From the NCBI GenBank assembly GCA_016744435.1, contig JADGEJ010000034.1:1-38150 (forward strand): DNA of 38,150 bases, in the 5' to 3' direction. The notes beneath the pieces are model-generated. The model saw only the letters and a program-made list of their open reading frames with translations. It was not told the DNA's origin and ran no database searches. The translations under genes and the position numbers were made by a program. The DNA is from Lentibacter sp. (GTDB lineage Bacteria; Pseudomonadota; Alphaproteobacteria; Rhodobacterales; Rhodobacteraceae). Shown here piece by piece: positions 16,726-25,376 of the stretch. Each line of letters starts with the position of its first letter. Position 1 is the stretch's first letter.

Positions 16726-17203
16726 ACGCCTTTGGGTAAGTGAGTTTGGCCTCTGGTGTGCCTTCATGCCCAGCCAGCAGGGTGTTCTTGACAGGATATG
16801 GGCTTTGCAATTTCGCGGCTCCGGCTCGCGAGAACCCTGTGCTTTGGTAAAACTTAGGCTGGCCCAAAACGACAACGGGCTGCTTGGTGCTCTCAGCCCA
16901 AGCCACAAGCTGGCCGATCATGCGCTTGCCGTGGTTTTTGCCCTGCCACTCAGGCGCAATCGCCACGGGCGCAAGACAAAGCCAGCCTTTCGGCTCAACC
17001 ATGTTTGAGAGCGCGTAATAGCCGATCACACCGTCGCTCAGCGGCAACACCATCTCCCCCGCCATCACGCCAGCGCGGCGCAGCTTGACCGCAAGCTCGG
17101 CTTCATCAGGCCCGTCGAAAGCCTTACGCAGAAGCGCGTCGACTTGCGCGATTTCATCAGCGCGCATTGGGCGGGTGAAGGAGGGAAAGATGGGTGCGCT
17201 CAT
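16712..17203 (-). CDS. GNAT family N-acetyltransferase
   Basis: A 163-residue acetyltransferase unrelated in detail to the one at 3.4 kb. The acetyl-CoA-binding region is LAPVAIAPEWQGKNHGKRMIGQLVAW, and FYQSTGFSRAGAAKL near residue 120 is typical of the yhbS-like N-acetyltransferases. The N-terminal part (RPMRADEIAQVDALLRKAF) is the normal alpha-1 region. The ATG at 17203 is used; an ATG twelve codons later is possible. The gene stands alone and ends inside a 15-bp tandem duplication. The acceptor substrate is unknown. Confidence 0.82.
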   Translation of the reverse strand: MSAPIFPSFTRPMRADEIAQVDALLRKAFDGPDEAELAVKLRRAGVMAGEMVLPLSDGVIGYYALSNMVEPKGWLCLAPVAIAPEWQGKNHGKRMIGQLVAWAESTKQPVVVLGQPKFYQSTGFSRAGAAKLQSPYPVKNTLLAGHEGTPEAKLTYPKAFGRV

Positions 17204-17401
17204 GATGTTAGCTTAAGGGAACGCCTGCGAATAAAACAAGGGAGGTTTTCCCAAAAACTTTCTTCTAAGGGCTATCCACTGAAATACCACATTCACCCCT
17301 CAATAGATATGGAAATATCGCCACATCCTCTAATTACCTACTTGACGCCTACCCACACCTACCTCATACCAGTGAGTATAGATACAAAGGAGTTCATTTC
17401 A

Positions 17402-17899
17402 ATGACAGTAAAATATACCTCAACCGAACGTAAACAAGCCATCCTTGCAATGCTTCCGGGTGCGGCTCGCATCGGCAAAGGTCAGCGTTGGGTTATTCAG
17501 CTATCTGATGGCAAACGGGCAATGCTCAAAACCAGCCTATATGACAATATCATGGTAAAAACAGATGTGCCTTCTCCTGAAGACGCAACATTAAGTGGAT
17601 TTACAAGTGATGTGGATCACGTTTTGGCAGTAACCGGCGATATCGGTAGTTTGTCAGCCTACTTGATCCCGATTGACGAAGTCGAAAGAAAATTCCGAGC
17701 TGGGCAGCGTAAGTGGATGAACGAAGATCCAGAAAACCGTAGCAACACGACTTGGTCACTTTACAATATTGGCTCGCTGTTCAGCGAATACGAATATGAT
17801 CTTGAGCTACGAGCTATCACGCCCGAAGAGGCGAAACGACGGCTGGCCGTTCACTTCAACACCACGCCAGACAAGATCAACATAAACGTCAGTGTCTGA
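17402..17899 (+). CDS. Hypothetical protein, unrecognised family
   Basis: I do not recognise this 165-residue protein. It is predicted soluble and charged, without signal peptide or membrane segment. The N-terminal part (STERKQAILAMLPGAARIGKGQRWVI) begins with a helix followed by a basic, beta-like stretch, and the C-terminal part (ITPEEAKRRLAVHFNT) looks like a helix. AAAGGAG lies seven bases before the ATG at 17402. Reading further upstream to 17144 would run into the GNAT start region and gives an atypical leader. The coding sequence and the 198 bases before it are visibly richer in A+T than the neighbours, suggesting recent acquisition. It is flanked downstream by hairpins and a strong bidirectional terminator. 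Confidence 0.65.
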   Translation: MTVKYTSTERKQAILAMLPGAARIGKGQRWVIQLSDGKRAMLKTSLYDNIMVKTDVPSPEDATLSGFTSDVDHVLAVTGDIGSLSAYLIPIDEVERKFRAGQRKWMNEDPENRSNTTWSLYNIGSLFSEYEYDLELRAITPEEAKRRLAVHFNTTPDKININVSV

Positions 17900-17913
17900 G
17901 TGCTAACTCAGAC
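17894..17913. other. Perfect 8-bp hairpin at the stop codon
   Basis: GTCTGAGT (17894-17901), loop GCTA, then ACTCAGAC (17906-17913). It spans the stop of the hypothetical gene and lacks a T run, so it may protect the mRNA 3' end rather than terminate. Confidence 0.5.
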
Positions 17914-17930
17914 TGCTAGCAAACATCCTA

Positions 17931-17965
17931 AAAAGGGCGCCCCGTTTGGAGCGCCCTTCTTTTTG
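17931..17965. terminator. Bidirectional intrinsic terminator
   Basis: AAGGGCGC (17933-17940) pairs with GCGCCCTT (17951-17958) around a 10-base loop. Five Ts follow on the plus strand (17960-17964), and TTTT follows the stem on the minus strand. It lies between the convergent hypothetical gene and groL and can serve both. Confidence 0.85.
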
Positions 17966-17986
17966 TCTGGCGTAACCCTCTCGGCA

Positions 17987-18037
17987 TCTTTGCAAGGCAA
18001 AGAGCCTGTCGGGTAGAGACATTTCCGTAAGGAAATG
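17987..18037. other. Two hairpins downstream of groL
   Basis: TCTTTGC (17987-17993) pairs with GCAAAGA (17997-18003) around AAG, and CATTTCC (18020-18026) pairs with GGAAATG (18031-18037) around GTAA. Both are perfect and lie between the groL stop and the bidirectional terminator, in the groESL 3' untranslated region. They may stabilise the transcript. Confidence 0.5.
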
Positions 18038-18040
18038 CTC

Positions 18041-19693
<1,653 letters not shown>

Positions 19694-19720
19694 CTAAAAT
19701 TGAATTTCGTGGAAGGACAG

Positions 19721-20008
19721 TTAGGCAATAACGCCCATGATGTCTGATTCTTTCATGATCAAAAGCTCTTCGCCGTCGATCGTGACTTCGGTGCCTGACC
19801 ATTTGCCAAACATAACGCGGTCGCCCGCTTTTACGTCCATTGCAATGCGGTCGCCGTCTTCGTCGCGTGCGCCTGCACCAACAGAGACAACTTCGCCTTC
19901 AGCAGGCTTTTCTTTTGCGCTTTCAGGGATGATCAATCCGCCAGCAGTTTTTTCTTCGCCTTCTACGCGGCGAACGACTACGCGGTCGTGAAGCGGTGTA
20001 AATGCCAT
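19721..20008 (-). CDS. groS: Co-chaperonin GroES (10 kDa)
   Basis: The 95-residue lid of the GroEL folding chamber. [14 protein letters not shown] at the N-terminus, the mobile loop [18 protein letters not shown] (about residues 17-35) and [19 protein letters not shown] at the C-terminus are classic. The ATG at 20008 gives the conserved family start; a longer in-frame reading from 20077 would run through the CIRCE element. First gene of the groSL operon. Confidence 0.98.
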   Translation of the reverse strand: MAFTPLHDRVVVRRVEGEEKTAGGLIIPESAKEKPAEGEVVSVGAGARDEDGDRIAMDVKAGDRVMFGKWSGTEVTIDGEELLIMKESDIMGVIA

Positions 20009-20063
20009 CAGTCGAGGCTCCTTACGCTTGAGTTTTAATGTCCAACCCAGTTTTGATCTGGGT

Positions 20064-20090
20064 TTAGCACTCACCACATGCGAGTGCTAA
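20064..20090 (-). promoter_or_regulatory. CIRCE operator (HrcA binding site)
   Basis: TTAGCACTC (20064-20072), nine bases, GAGTGCTAA (20082-20090): an exact match to the CIRCE consensus with the canonical N9 spacer. It lies in the groS leader. HrcA binding here represses groESL until heat shock; hrcA itself is not in the window. Confidence 0.97.
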
Positions 20091-20097
20091 CGGCGCA

Positions 20098-20126
20098 TAG
20101 CTAAGGTTGGTTTTGGGGTGAGTCAA
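20098..20126 (-). promoter_or_regulatory. Predicted groESL promoter
   Basis: On the minus strand TTGACT (20121-20126) and TAGCTA (20098-20103) are separated by 17 bases, upstream of the CIRCE element. The -35 is good and the -10 is poor, so the exact boxes are tentative. Confidence 0.6.
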
Positions 20127-20245
20127 GGAAAGGCCGCGAAAATATCTCCCACCCGGTTTGATCTGGCGAGTTTACCCTATAGTATCTAAACTATACACAA
20201 CTTACACACGCCAAAACAAACCACTTCAGAGAACGCGAACCGACC

Positions 20246-20671
20246 ATGCCTGTCGACATAGTTGCCCTTTGTTTTCTATTCCTCATCATGTCTTTTGTTT
20301 ACCTGATCGTGGTTATGCAGCTCAGCACTGGCTTTCCACCTTTCTATGAAGGCGCCGCCAAAACAGATAAAAACCGCTTTCAACTGTTTGAGCATTTTCC
20401 AAAGAGCATGGCCCTCATTTTTGTGCCCCTTGCCTTAACCGCGCTGACAACCCAGCCGTTTTTTGCCGCTCTCACAGGGTTTGTGTGTGCTTGGAACGGG
20501 TGGCGTATCAGAAACAGGTTCAAAGCTCATACCACAGGCATCGACCCTTGGTTTCTGCCTGTGTTCATCCCCTATCCATCACCCAAATACAAAATGCTGG
20601 TGTTTGATGCGTGGACATTGCTCAATGCTTTTGGGTTTGGCGCATTCGTCGCAATTAGCTTCTCAGCATAG
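20246..20671 (+). CDS. Small hypothetical membrane protein
   Basis: A 141-residue protein with three likely membrane segments: residues about 4-25 (VALCFLFLIMSFVYLIVVM), about 55-80 (MALIFVPLALTALTTQPFFAALTGF) and about 120-140 (AWTLLNAFGFGAFVAI). The loop after the second segment is basic (WRIRNRFKAH). I do not recognise the family and no function is claimed. Divergent from groESL. Its stop codon lies inside a small tandem-repeat array, and an IS200-type remnant follows, so the 3' end may have been altered by a past insertion. Confidence 0.6.
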   Translation: MPVDIVALCFLFLIMSFVYLIVVMQLSTGFPPFYEGAAKTDKNRFQLFEHFPKSMALIFVPLALTALTTQPFFAALTGFVCAWNGWRIRNRFKAHTTGIDPWFLPVFIPYPSPKYKMLVFDAWTLLNAFGFGAFVAISFSA

Positions 20672-20712
20672 CCCACAGCATAGCCCACTGTATAACCCAC
20701 TATAATCCACTG
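20667..20712. repeat. Degenerate 12-bp tandem repeat
   Basis: Four consecutive units: CATAGCCCACAG, CATAGCCCACTG, TATAACCCACTA and a shortened TAATCCACTG. The first contains the stop codon of the membrane-protein gene. They abut the IS200 remnant. Confidence 0.7.
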
Positions 20713-20732
20713 TCATCTTTCTGGCACGAGCC

Positions 20733-20893
20733 CTCGCCATAATGACACATCGCGTTTCCGCACAAACCCGCCGGATAATATCGCGCACCCTGAGCCGGCT
20801 ATTGCCTTGCAGAACCTTGTCGCGATATTTGGTTAACCAAACGAGGTGGTAGCGATGGTAAAAAACGCAATGCTTTCCGGTGTCATATTGCAC
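20733..20893 (-). pseudogene. IS200/IS605-family transposase TnpA, N-terminal remnant
   Basis: About 52 residues of a Y1-type (HUH) transposase are readable from the GTG at 20893: VQYDTGKHCVFYHRYHLVWLTKYRDKV (shown as two parts: YHRYHLVWLTKYR is the family hallmark) and RLRVRDIIRRVCAETRCVI. The HUH motif (DHVH) and catalytic tyrosine that should follow are missing, and the frame then drifts into the tandem repeats. The bases upstream (about 20894-20930) keep a good Shine-Dalgarno sequence (GGGAGGAAT on the minus strand). The element is therefore a truncated, non-functional relic. No intact right end was seen. Confidence 0.8.
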
Positions 20894-20939
20894 GCTCTTA
20901 TTCCTCCCAAGGAAATAGTTGACGACACCTCAACAGGCC

Positions 20940-22049
20940 TTAATCAGATGCTGGGAGCGTTGGAGCCGCCTTTTCCAATGAGAGTGTCGCATCTGAAAAC
21001 ACCCAAGGGCCGCTAACACCAGGGGTGTTTTCTGGAGCTATCTCAAGACCCCGGTGTTTAATTTGAGGATCGCTGAATGCCTGCTCGATAGTATTGATGG
21101 GGCCTGCCGGGACGCCTGCTTCCTCAAGCGCTTGCAGAAGGTCATGTGAAGTCCACGTTAGAATAAAATTTTGCGCCATTTCAGTAAGAAGATCGCGGTG
21201 CTTGACCCGACTTTCGTTTGAGGAAAACCTTGGGTCATCCCGTATCGCTAGCGCCTTAATGGTTTCACAGAACGAACCGAATTGTGCGTCATTGCCAACG
21301 GCCAGAATGATGTGCCCATCACGTGTCTGCATGACCTGATAAGGTGCGATATTAGGGTGGGCATTTCCAAGGCGGGTCGGGCTTTCTTTGGTTGTAAGGT
21401 AGTTCATCGCCTGATTGGCCAGTACAGAGGTCGCACAGTCCAATAGTGACATATCAACATGTTGGCCTTTCCCCGTGGTATGGCGCTGTTCAACAGCGGC
21501 AAGAACTCCAATGGTGCCATAAAGGCCGGTCACGATATCGGTGATCGCGACGCCAACTTTTTGGGGCTGCCCGTCCGGCTCGCCGGTGATCGACATCAGA
21601 CCCGACATGCCCTGAATAAGAAAGTCATACCCCGGGCGCTTGGCGTAAGGGCCGGTTTGGCCAAATCCGGTGATTGAGCAATAGATCAAGCGCGGGTTGA
21701 TTTCTTTTAGGCTGTCGTAATCAAGCCCGTATTTGGCGAGGCCGCCAACCTTGAAGTTTTCAATCAGAATGTCCGCATCACGGACCAACTCGATGACCTT
21801 GTCACGCCCTGTATCTGTTCGGAAATCGGCAATAACGCAGTCTTTGCCTCTATTGGCCGCATAATAATAAGCGGCAGATTTGTCTCCGTCTCTCTCAATA
21901 AATGGAGGCCCCCATTTGCGAGTATCGTCACCCTCGGGGCTTTCAACCTTGGTGACATGCGCCCCCAGATCAGCCAGCGATTGGCCGATCCACGGGCCAG
22001 CCAGAATGCGGGCGAGTTCAACAACTTTGAGGCCTTCAAGAGGGTGCAT
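20940..22049 (-). CDS. Class III (CaiB/BaiF) CoA-transferase, probably glutarate-specific
   Basis: A 369-residue family III CoA-transferase, moving CoA from a donor such as succinyl-CoA to a carboxylic acid. The N-terminal LKVVELARILAGPW and LGAHVTKVESPEGDD are hallmark segments, and RPGYDFLIQG contains the expected catalytic aspartate (Asp142). GQHVDMSLLD and AGVPAGPINT follow in the second half. Divergently linked glutaryl-CoA dehydrogenase and aminotransferase genes suggest it makes glutaryl-CoA, as the human SUGCT homologue does; that specificity is inferred from context. AAGGA precedes the ATG at 22049. It lies nine bases downstream of the XRE-cupin regulator. Confidence 0.88.
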   Translation of the reverse strand: MHPLEGLKVVELARILAGPWIGQSLADLGAHVTKVESPEGDDTRKWGPPFIERDGDKSAAYYYAANRGKDCVIADFRTDTGRDKVIELVRDADILIENFKVGGLAKYGLDYDSLKEINPRLIYCSITGFGQTGPYAKRPGYDFLIQGMSGLMSITGEPDGQPQKVGVAITDIVTGLYGTIGVLAAVEQRHTTGKGQHVDMSLLDCATSVLANQAMNYLTTKESPTRLGNAHPNIAPYQVMQTRDGHIILAVGNDAQFGSFCETIKALAIRDDPRFSSNESRVKHRDLLTEMAQNFILTWTSHDLLQALEEAGVPAGPINTIEQAFSDPQIKHRGLEIAPENTPGVSGPWVFSDATLSLEKAAPTLPASD

Positions 22050-22058
22050 ATTCTGTCC

Positions 22059-22640
22059 TTAGAGATAGGGCGGCGTGCAGGCGGAAATTACCTCGCAGGC
22101 GCGATCAGAGATGTTACGAAACCGGTGCGGCTCGCGGCTGTTAAACAAGAAGGCATCGCCAGCTTTTAGCACACGAATATCGTTGCCAACGGTGATTTCG
22201 ATCTCGCCGGAAATCACGATTCCACCTTCGCTGGCTTCGTGTTCGATCATCGACGCACCAGTATCGGCCCCCGGCTCATAGCGCTCTTGCAGGATTTGCA
22301 GCCCGTGCAATTTGGCGTCACCGATTTGTTTGATGGTGATCACATGCTCGGTAGACTTGCTGTCTTTGTACAAATGAGATGTCAGATCCCGCAATTCGGA
22401 AGGGGTGAAAAACGGGTGCTGACTGGCGGTGGCATCTGGCTCGAAAAACTCAGACATGGAAATGCCAAAACCGCCCAGTATCTTGCGCAACGAAGCGACG
22501 GAGGGACTCGACTTATTGGTTTCGATCATTGAAATCTGCCCGTGTGGCACGCTGGCATGTTCTGCCAACTGCCGTTGAGACAGGCCATACTGGTGGCGCA
22601 GTGCCTTTAAGCGTGCGCCCACATCGAATTCGTCGGTCAT
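22059..22640 (-). CDS. XRE-family transcriptional regulator with cupin domain
   Basis: A 193-residue regulator: helix-turn-helix at about residues 10-62 (LSQRQLAEHASVPHGQISMIE) and a C-terminal cupin at about 115-190 (EGGIVISGEIEITVGNDIRVL, then FLFNSREPHRFRN). The architecture is that of PuuR-like repressors of polyamine and amino-acid catabolism, which sense a small ligand in the cupin. The ATG at 22640 is preceded by GGAG; a GTG five codons upstream overlaps that site. It faces gabT across a 136-base gap containing a perfect inverted repeat, making it the likely regulator of both directions. Ligand unknown; 5-aminovalerate or glutarate are candidates. Confidence 0.9.
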   Translation of the reverse strand: MTDEFDVGARLKALRHQYGLSQRQLAEHASVPHGQISMIETNKSSPSVASLRKILGGFGISMSEFFEPDATASQHPFFTPSELRDLTSHLYKDSKSTEHVITIKQIGDAKLHGLQILQERYEPGADTGASMIEHEASEGGIVISGEIEITVGNDIRVLKAGDAFLFNSREPHRFRNISDRACEVISACTPPYL

Positions 22641-22691
22641 CGTGGTAATCTCCACTGTCGTTTCATCCCTATAGTAACCGAATCAAATTAT

Positions 22692-22740
22692 ATTGCGCAA
22701 CTTTTAGCTATCATTGCGCAATATATTGAGCAATGATAGC
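22692..22740. promoter_or_regulatory. Operator region of the divergent regulator/gabT promoter
   Basis: GCTATCATTGC (22707-22717) and GCAATGATAGC (22730-22740) form a perfect 11-bp inverted repeat with a 12-base spacer. Three ATTGcGCAAT-like palindromes are also seen: ATTGCGCAAC (22692), ATTGCGCAAT (22713, perfect) and ATTGAGCAAT (22725). The spacing and multiplicity suggest cooperative binding by the XRE-cupin protein. Core promoter boxes could not be fixed with confidence. Confidence 0.7.
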
Positions 22741-22776
22741 CATCAGAATCATTAAACATGGATAGGAGATTCCGCT

Positions 22777-24069
22777 GTGAGTATGACTGAAGCCCTAAAA
22801 AAACGCCGTGCTGATGCTGTCGCAGTTGGCGTTGCAACTCGCGGCATATACGCTGTTAAGGCTGAAAACGCCGAATTGTGGGACGCGGACGGCAAGCGTT
22901 ATATAGACTTTGCCGCCGGCATCGCGGTGAACAACACCGGACATCGCCACCCTAAAGTGATGCAAGCGGTTGCCGATCAATCGCAAGCTTTCACCCACAC
23001 ATGTTTCCATGTCGCCCCTTACGAAAGCTACATCGCGCTGGCAGAACGCCTGAACAGCGCGACACCTGGAGGCTTCTCCAAAAAAACAATGCTCGCAACA
23101 ACTGGCGCGGAAGCCGTTGAAAATGCTGTCAAAATGGCGCGCGCGCATACAGGGCGCTCCGGGGTGATCGCCTTCTCAGGTGCGTTTCACGGGCGCACGC
23201 TTCTGGGCATGGCGCTTTGTGGCAAGGTTAACCCCTACAAAAAAGAATTTGGTGCGATGCCTGCCGAAGTTATGCACGCGCCCTTCCCGAATGAGTTCCA
23301 CGGCGTCAGCGTTGCCGACAGCCTGAATGTTCTGGAAAACATGCTGCGCTCCTCGATTGATCCTGAGCGCGTGGCTGCCATCATCGTTGAGCCGGTGCAG
23401 GGCGAAGGCGGGTTTGTAACGGCTCCGCCTGAATTCCTTCAAGCCTTGCGCAAGATTTGCGACACTCACGGGATCATGCTGATTGCCGACGAAGTGCAAG
23501 CTGGCATGGCGCGTACTGGCAAGCTGTTCGCGTTTGAGCACTCCGGCGTAGCCGCCGATCTCGTTTGCATGGCCAAGGGTCTGGCTGGCGGCTTCCCGCT
23601 GTCGGCCGTTACAGGGCGCGCCGAAGTTGTTGATGCCGCCCCAACGGGAGGTATCGGCGGCACATACGCAGGTAATCCGCTGGCAGTTTCTGCGGCCAAT
23701 GCCGTGCTTGAGATCATCGAGGAAGAGGGCCTATGCGCGCGTGCTGTTGAGATCGGCGATATGATTAAAGCCCGCCTGAACGACATTGCATCGCGCCAAG
23801 GCATGGAAGCCATCGGCGAGGTGCGCGGCCCTGGTGCGATGGTCGCGTTTGAGATGGTCACGGACCGCGAAACCAATGCGCCCGATGTGGCTGTTACCCA
23901 AGCAATTGTGGCCGAAGCCGAGGCTCGCGGCCTTATCATTCTGCCTTGCGGCACTCGTGGCAATGCGCTGCGCTTGCTACCACCTCTTACCACTCCGCTT
24001 GCACAAGTCGAAGAAGCCCTCAATATTCTTGAGGCGTCGATTGAAGCCGCTATTAATAAAGGAGCCTGA
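22777..24069 (+). CDS. gabT: 4-aminobutyrate / 5-aminovalerate aminotransferase
   Basis: A 430-residue class III PLP aminotransferase, moving an omega-amino group to 2-oxoglutarate. Key segments: GTG-start MSMTEALKKRRADAV, the PLP phosphate region ATTGAEAVENAVKMAR, GRTLLGMAL, LIADEVQAGMARTGKLFA, and CMAKGLAGGFP with the Schiff-base Lys267 at the same position as in other GabT proteins. GabT and DavT are close relatives; the adjoining gcdH and CoA-transferase favour 5-aminovalerate -> glutarate semialdehyde, though GABA may also be used. AGGAG is eight bases before the GTG at 22777; an ATG two codons later is an alternative. gcdH follows after three bases. Confidence 0.92.
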   Translation: MSMTEALKKRRADAVAVGVATRGIYAVKAENAELWDADGKRYIDFAAGIAVNNTGHRHPKVMQAVADQSQAFTHTCFHVAPYESYIALAERLNSATPGGFSKKTMLATTGAEAVENAVKMARAHTGRSGVIAFSGAFHGRTLLGMALCGKVNPYKKEFGAMPAEVMHAPFPNEFHGVSVADSLNVLENMLRSSIDPERVAAIIVEPVQGEGGFVTAPPEFLQALRKICDTHGIMLIADEVQAGMARTGKLFAFEHSGVAADLVCMAKGLAGGFPLSAVTGRAEVVDAAPTGGIGGTYAGNPLAVSAANAVLEIIEEEGLCARAVEIGDMIKARLNDIASRQGMEAIGEVRGPGAMVAFEMVTDRETNAPDVAVTQAIVAEAEARGLIILPCGTRGNALRLLPPLTTPLAQVEEALNILEASIEAAINKGA

Positions 24070-24072
24070 GAC

Positions 24073-25287
24073 ATGGCCAACACACTCTCCCCCCAAAGCC
24101 GCCCAGAGCTGTCATCATTCAACTGGGAAGATGCGTTCTTGCTCGACAGCCAATTGGCCGATGACGAGCGTATGATCCGCGACAGTGCCTTTGCCTATGC
24201 GCAGGAAAAATTGCAACCTCGTATCACGGAGGCATTTGCCAAAGAGCAAACCGACCCCGCGATTTTTGCCGAAATGGGCGAAATGGGCTTGCTGGGAACA
24301 ACCATCCCCGAGGAGTACGGCGGGCTTGGTGCCAACTACGTAAGCTACGGTTTGGTAGCGCGCGAAGTTGAGCGCGTTGACAGTGGCTACCGCTCAATGA
24401 TGTCAGTGCAAAGCTCGCTGGTGATGTACCCAATCTATGCCTACGGCAGTGAAGAGCAGCGAATGAAATACCTGCCCGGTCTGGCGGCCGGCACGCTGAT
24501 CGGCTGTTTTGGCCTGACAGAACCTGACGCCGGATCTGATCCGGGGAGCATGAAGACCACCGCGAAAAAAGTTGACGGCGGCTATGTGCTGAACGGCGCA
24601 AAAATGTGGATTTCCAACAGCCCGATTGCTGATGTCTTCGTGGTTTGGGCGAAGTCTGACGCCCACGGCGGTAAGATCAGAGGCTTTGTGCTGGAAAAAG
24701 GCACCAAGGGCCTAAGCGCACCAAAAGTCGAAGGGAAAATGTCACTTCGCGCGTCGATCACTGGTGAAATTGTGATGACTGATGTTGAAGTCAGCGATGA
24801 GGCACTTCTACCGAATGTTGAAGGGTTGAAAGGCCCGTTTGGCTGTTTGAACCGCGCGCGCTATGGCATTGCTTGGGGCGCGATGGGCGCGGCCGAAGCG
24901 TGCTGGCATGGCGCACGTCAATATGGCTTGGATCGCAAACAGTTCAACAAGCCGCTGGCGCAAACCCAGTTGTTCCAGTTGAAACTGGCGAATATGCAGA
25001 CCGAGATCACCCTTGGCTTGCAAGCCGCATTGCGCGTCGGGCGCCTGATGGACGAAGCAAATGCTGCACCCGAAATGATCAGCATGATCAAGCGTAACAA
25101 TTGCGGCAAGGCGCTGGAAGTTGCCCGCCATGCCCGCGACATGCACGGCGGCAATGGCATTAGCCTGGATTTTCACGTGATCCGTCACATGGTGAACCTT
25201 GAAACAGTGAACACCTATGAAGGCACTCATGATGTGCATGCACTGATTTTGGGGCGCGCACAGACTGGCCTACAGGCGTTCTTCTAA
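24073..25287 (+). CDS. gcdH: Glutaryl-CoA dehydrogenase
   Basis: FAD enzyme that oxidises and decarboxylates glutaryl-CoA to crotonyl-CoA. The 404-residue protein has the acyl-CoA dehydrogenase fold with the GCDH-specific features: [13 protein letters not shown] at the N-terminus, [52 protein letters not shown] and the catalytic base in [10 protein letters not shown] (Glu383). This combination distinguishes it from generic acyl-CoA dehydrogenases. It is the second gene after gabT, three bases apart, and is followed by a terminator-like hairpin before the aldehyde dehydrogenase. Electrons would go to ETF, encoded elsewhere. Confidence 0.95.
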   Translation: MANTLSPQSRPELSSFNWEDAFLLDSQLADDERMIRDSAFAYAQEKLQPRITEAFAKEQTDPAIFAEMGEMGLLGTTIPEEYGGLGANYVSYGLVAREVERVDSGYRSMMSVQSSLVMYPIYAYGSEEQRMKYLPGLAAGTLIGCFGLTEPDAGSDPGSMKTTAKKVDGGYVLNGAKMWISNSPIADVFVVWAKSDAHGGKIRGFVLEKGTKGLSAPKVEGKMSLRASITGEIVMTDVEVSDEALLPNVEGLKGPFGCLNRARYGIAWGAMGAAEACWHGARQYGLDRKQFNKPLAQTQLFQLKLANMQTEITLGLQAALRVGRLMDEANAAPEMISMIKRNNCGKALEVARHARDMHGGNGISLDFHVIRHMVNLETVNTYEGTHDVHALILGRAQTGLQAFF

Positions 25288-25307
25288 ACCTGTTGCAAAA
25301 CAGGCTC

Positions 25308-25350
25308 GAAAGAGGGGTGTGTTCTTCCTGAAGCACTCCTCTTTCTTTTG
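25308..25350 (+). terminator. Intrinsic terminator after gcdH
   Basis: GAAAGAGGGGTG (25308-25319) pairs with CACTCCTCTTTC (25334-25345), 12 pairs including one G-U, followed by TTTTG. A smaller CCTGTT/AACAGG hairpin precedes it. It may partly uncouple the aldehyde dehydrogenase from gabT-gcdH. Confidence 0.75.
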
Positions 25351-25376
25351 TAAATTCAAATACCAAAGGAGTGACC

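Noticed and set aside
17144-17401. Upstream extension of the hypothetical gene
   Set aside because: It overlaps the divergent GNAT start and lacks a ribosome site, while the ATG at 17402 has a perfect AAAGGAG.
20733-20930. Functional IS200/IS605 element
   Set aside because: The HUH motif and catalytic tyrosine regions are missing and no right end is visible.
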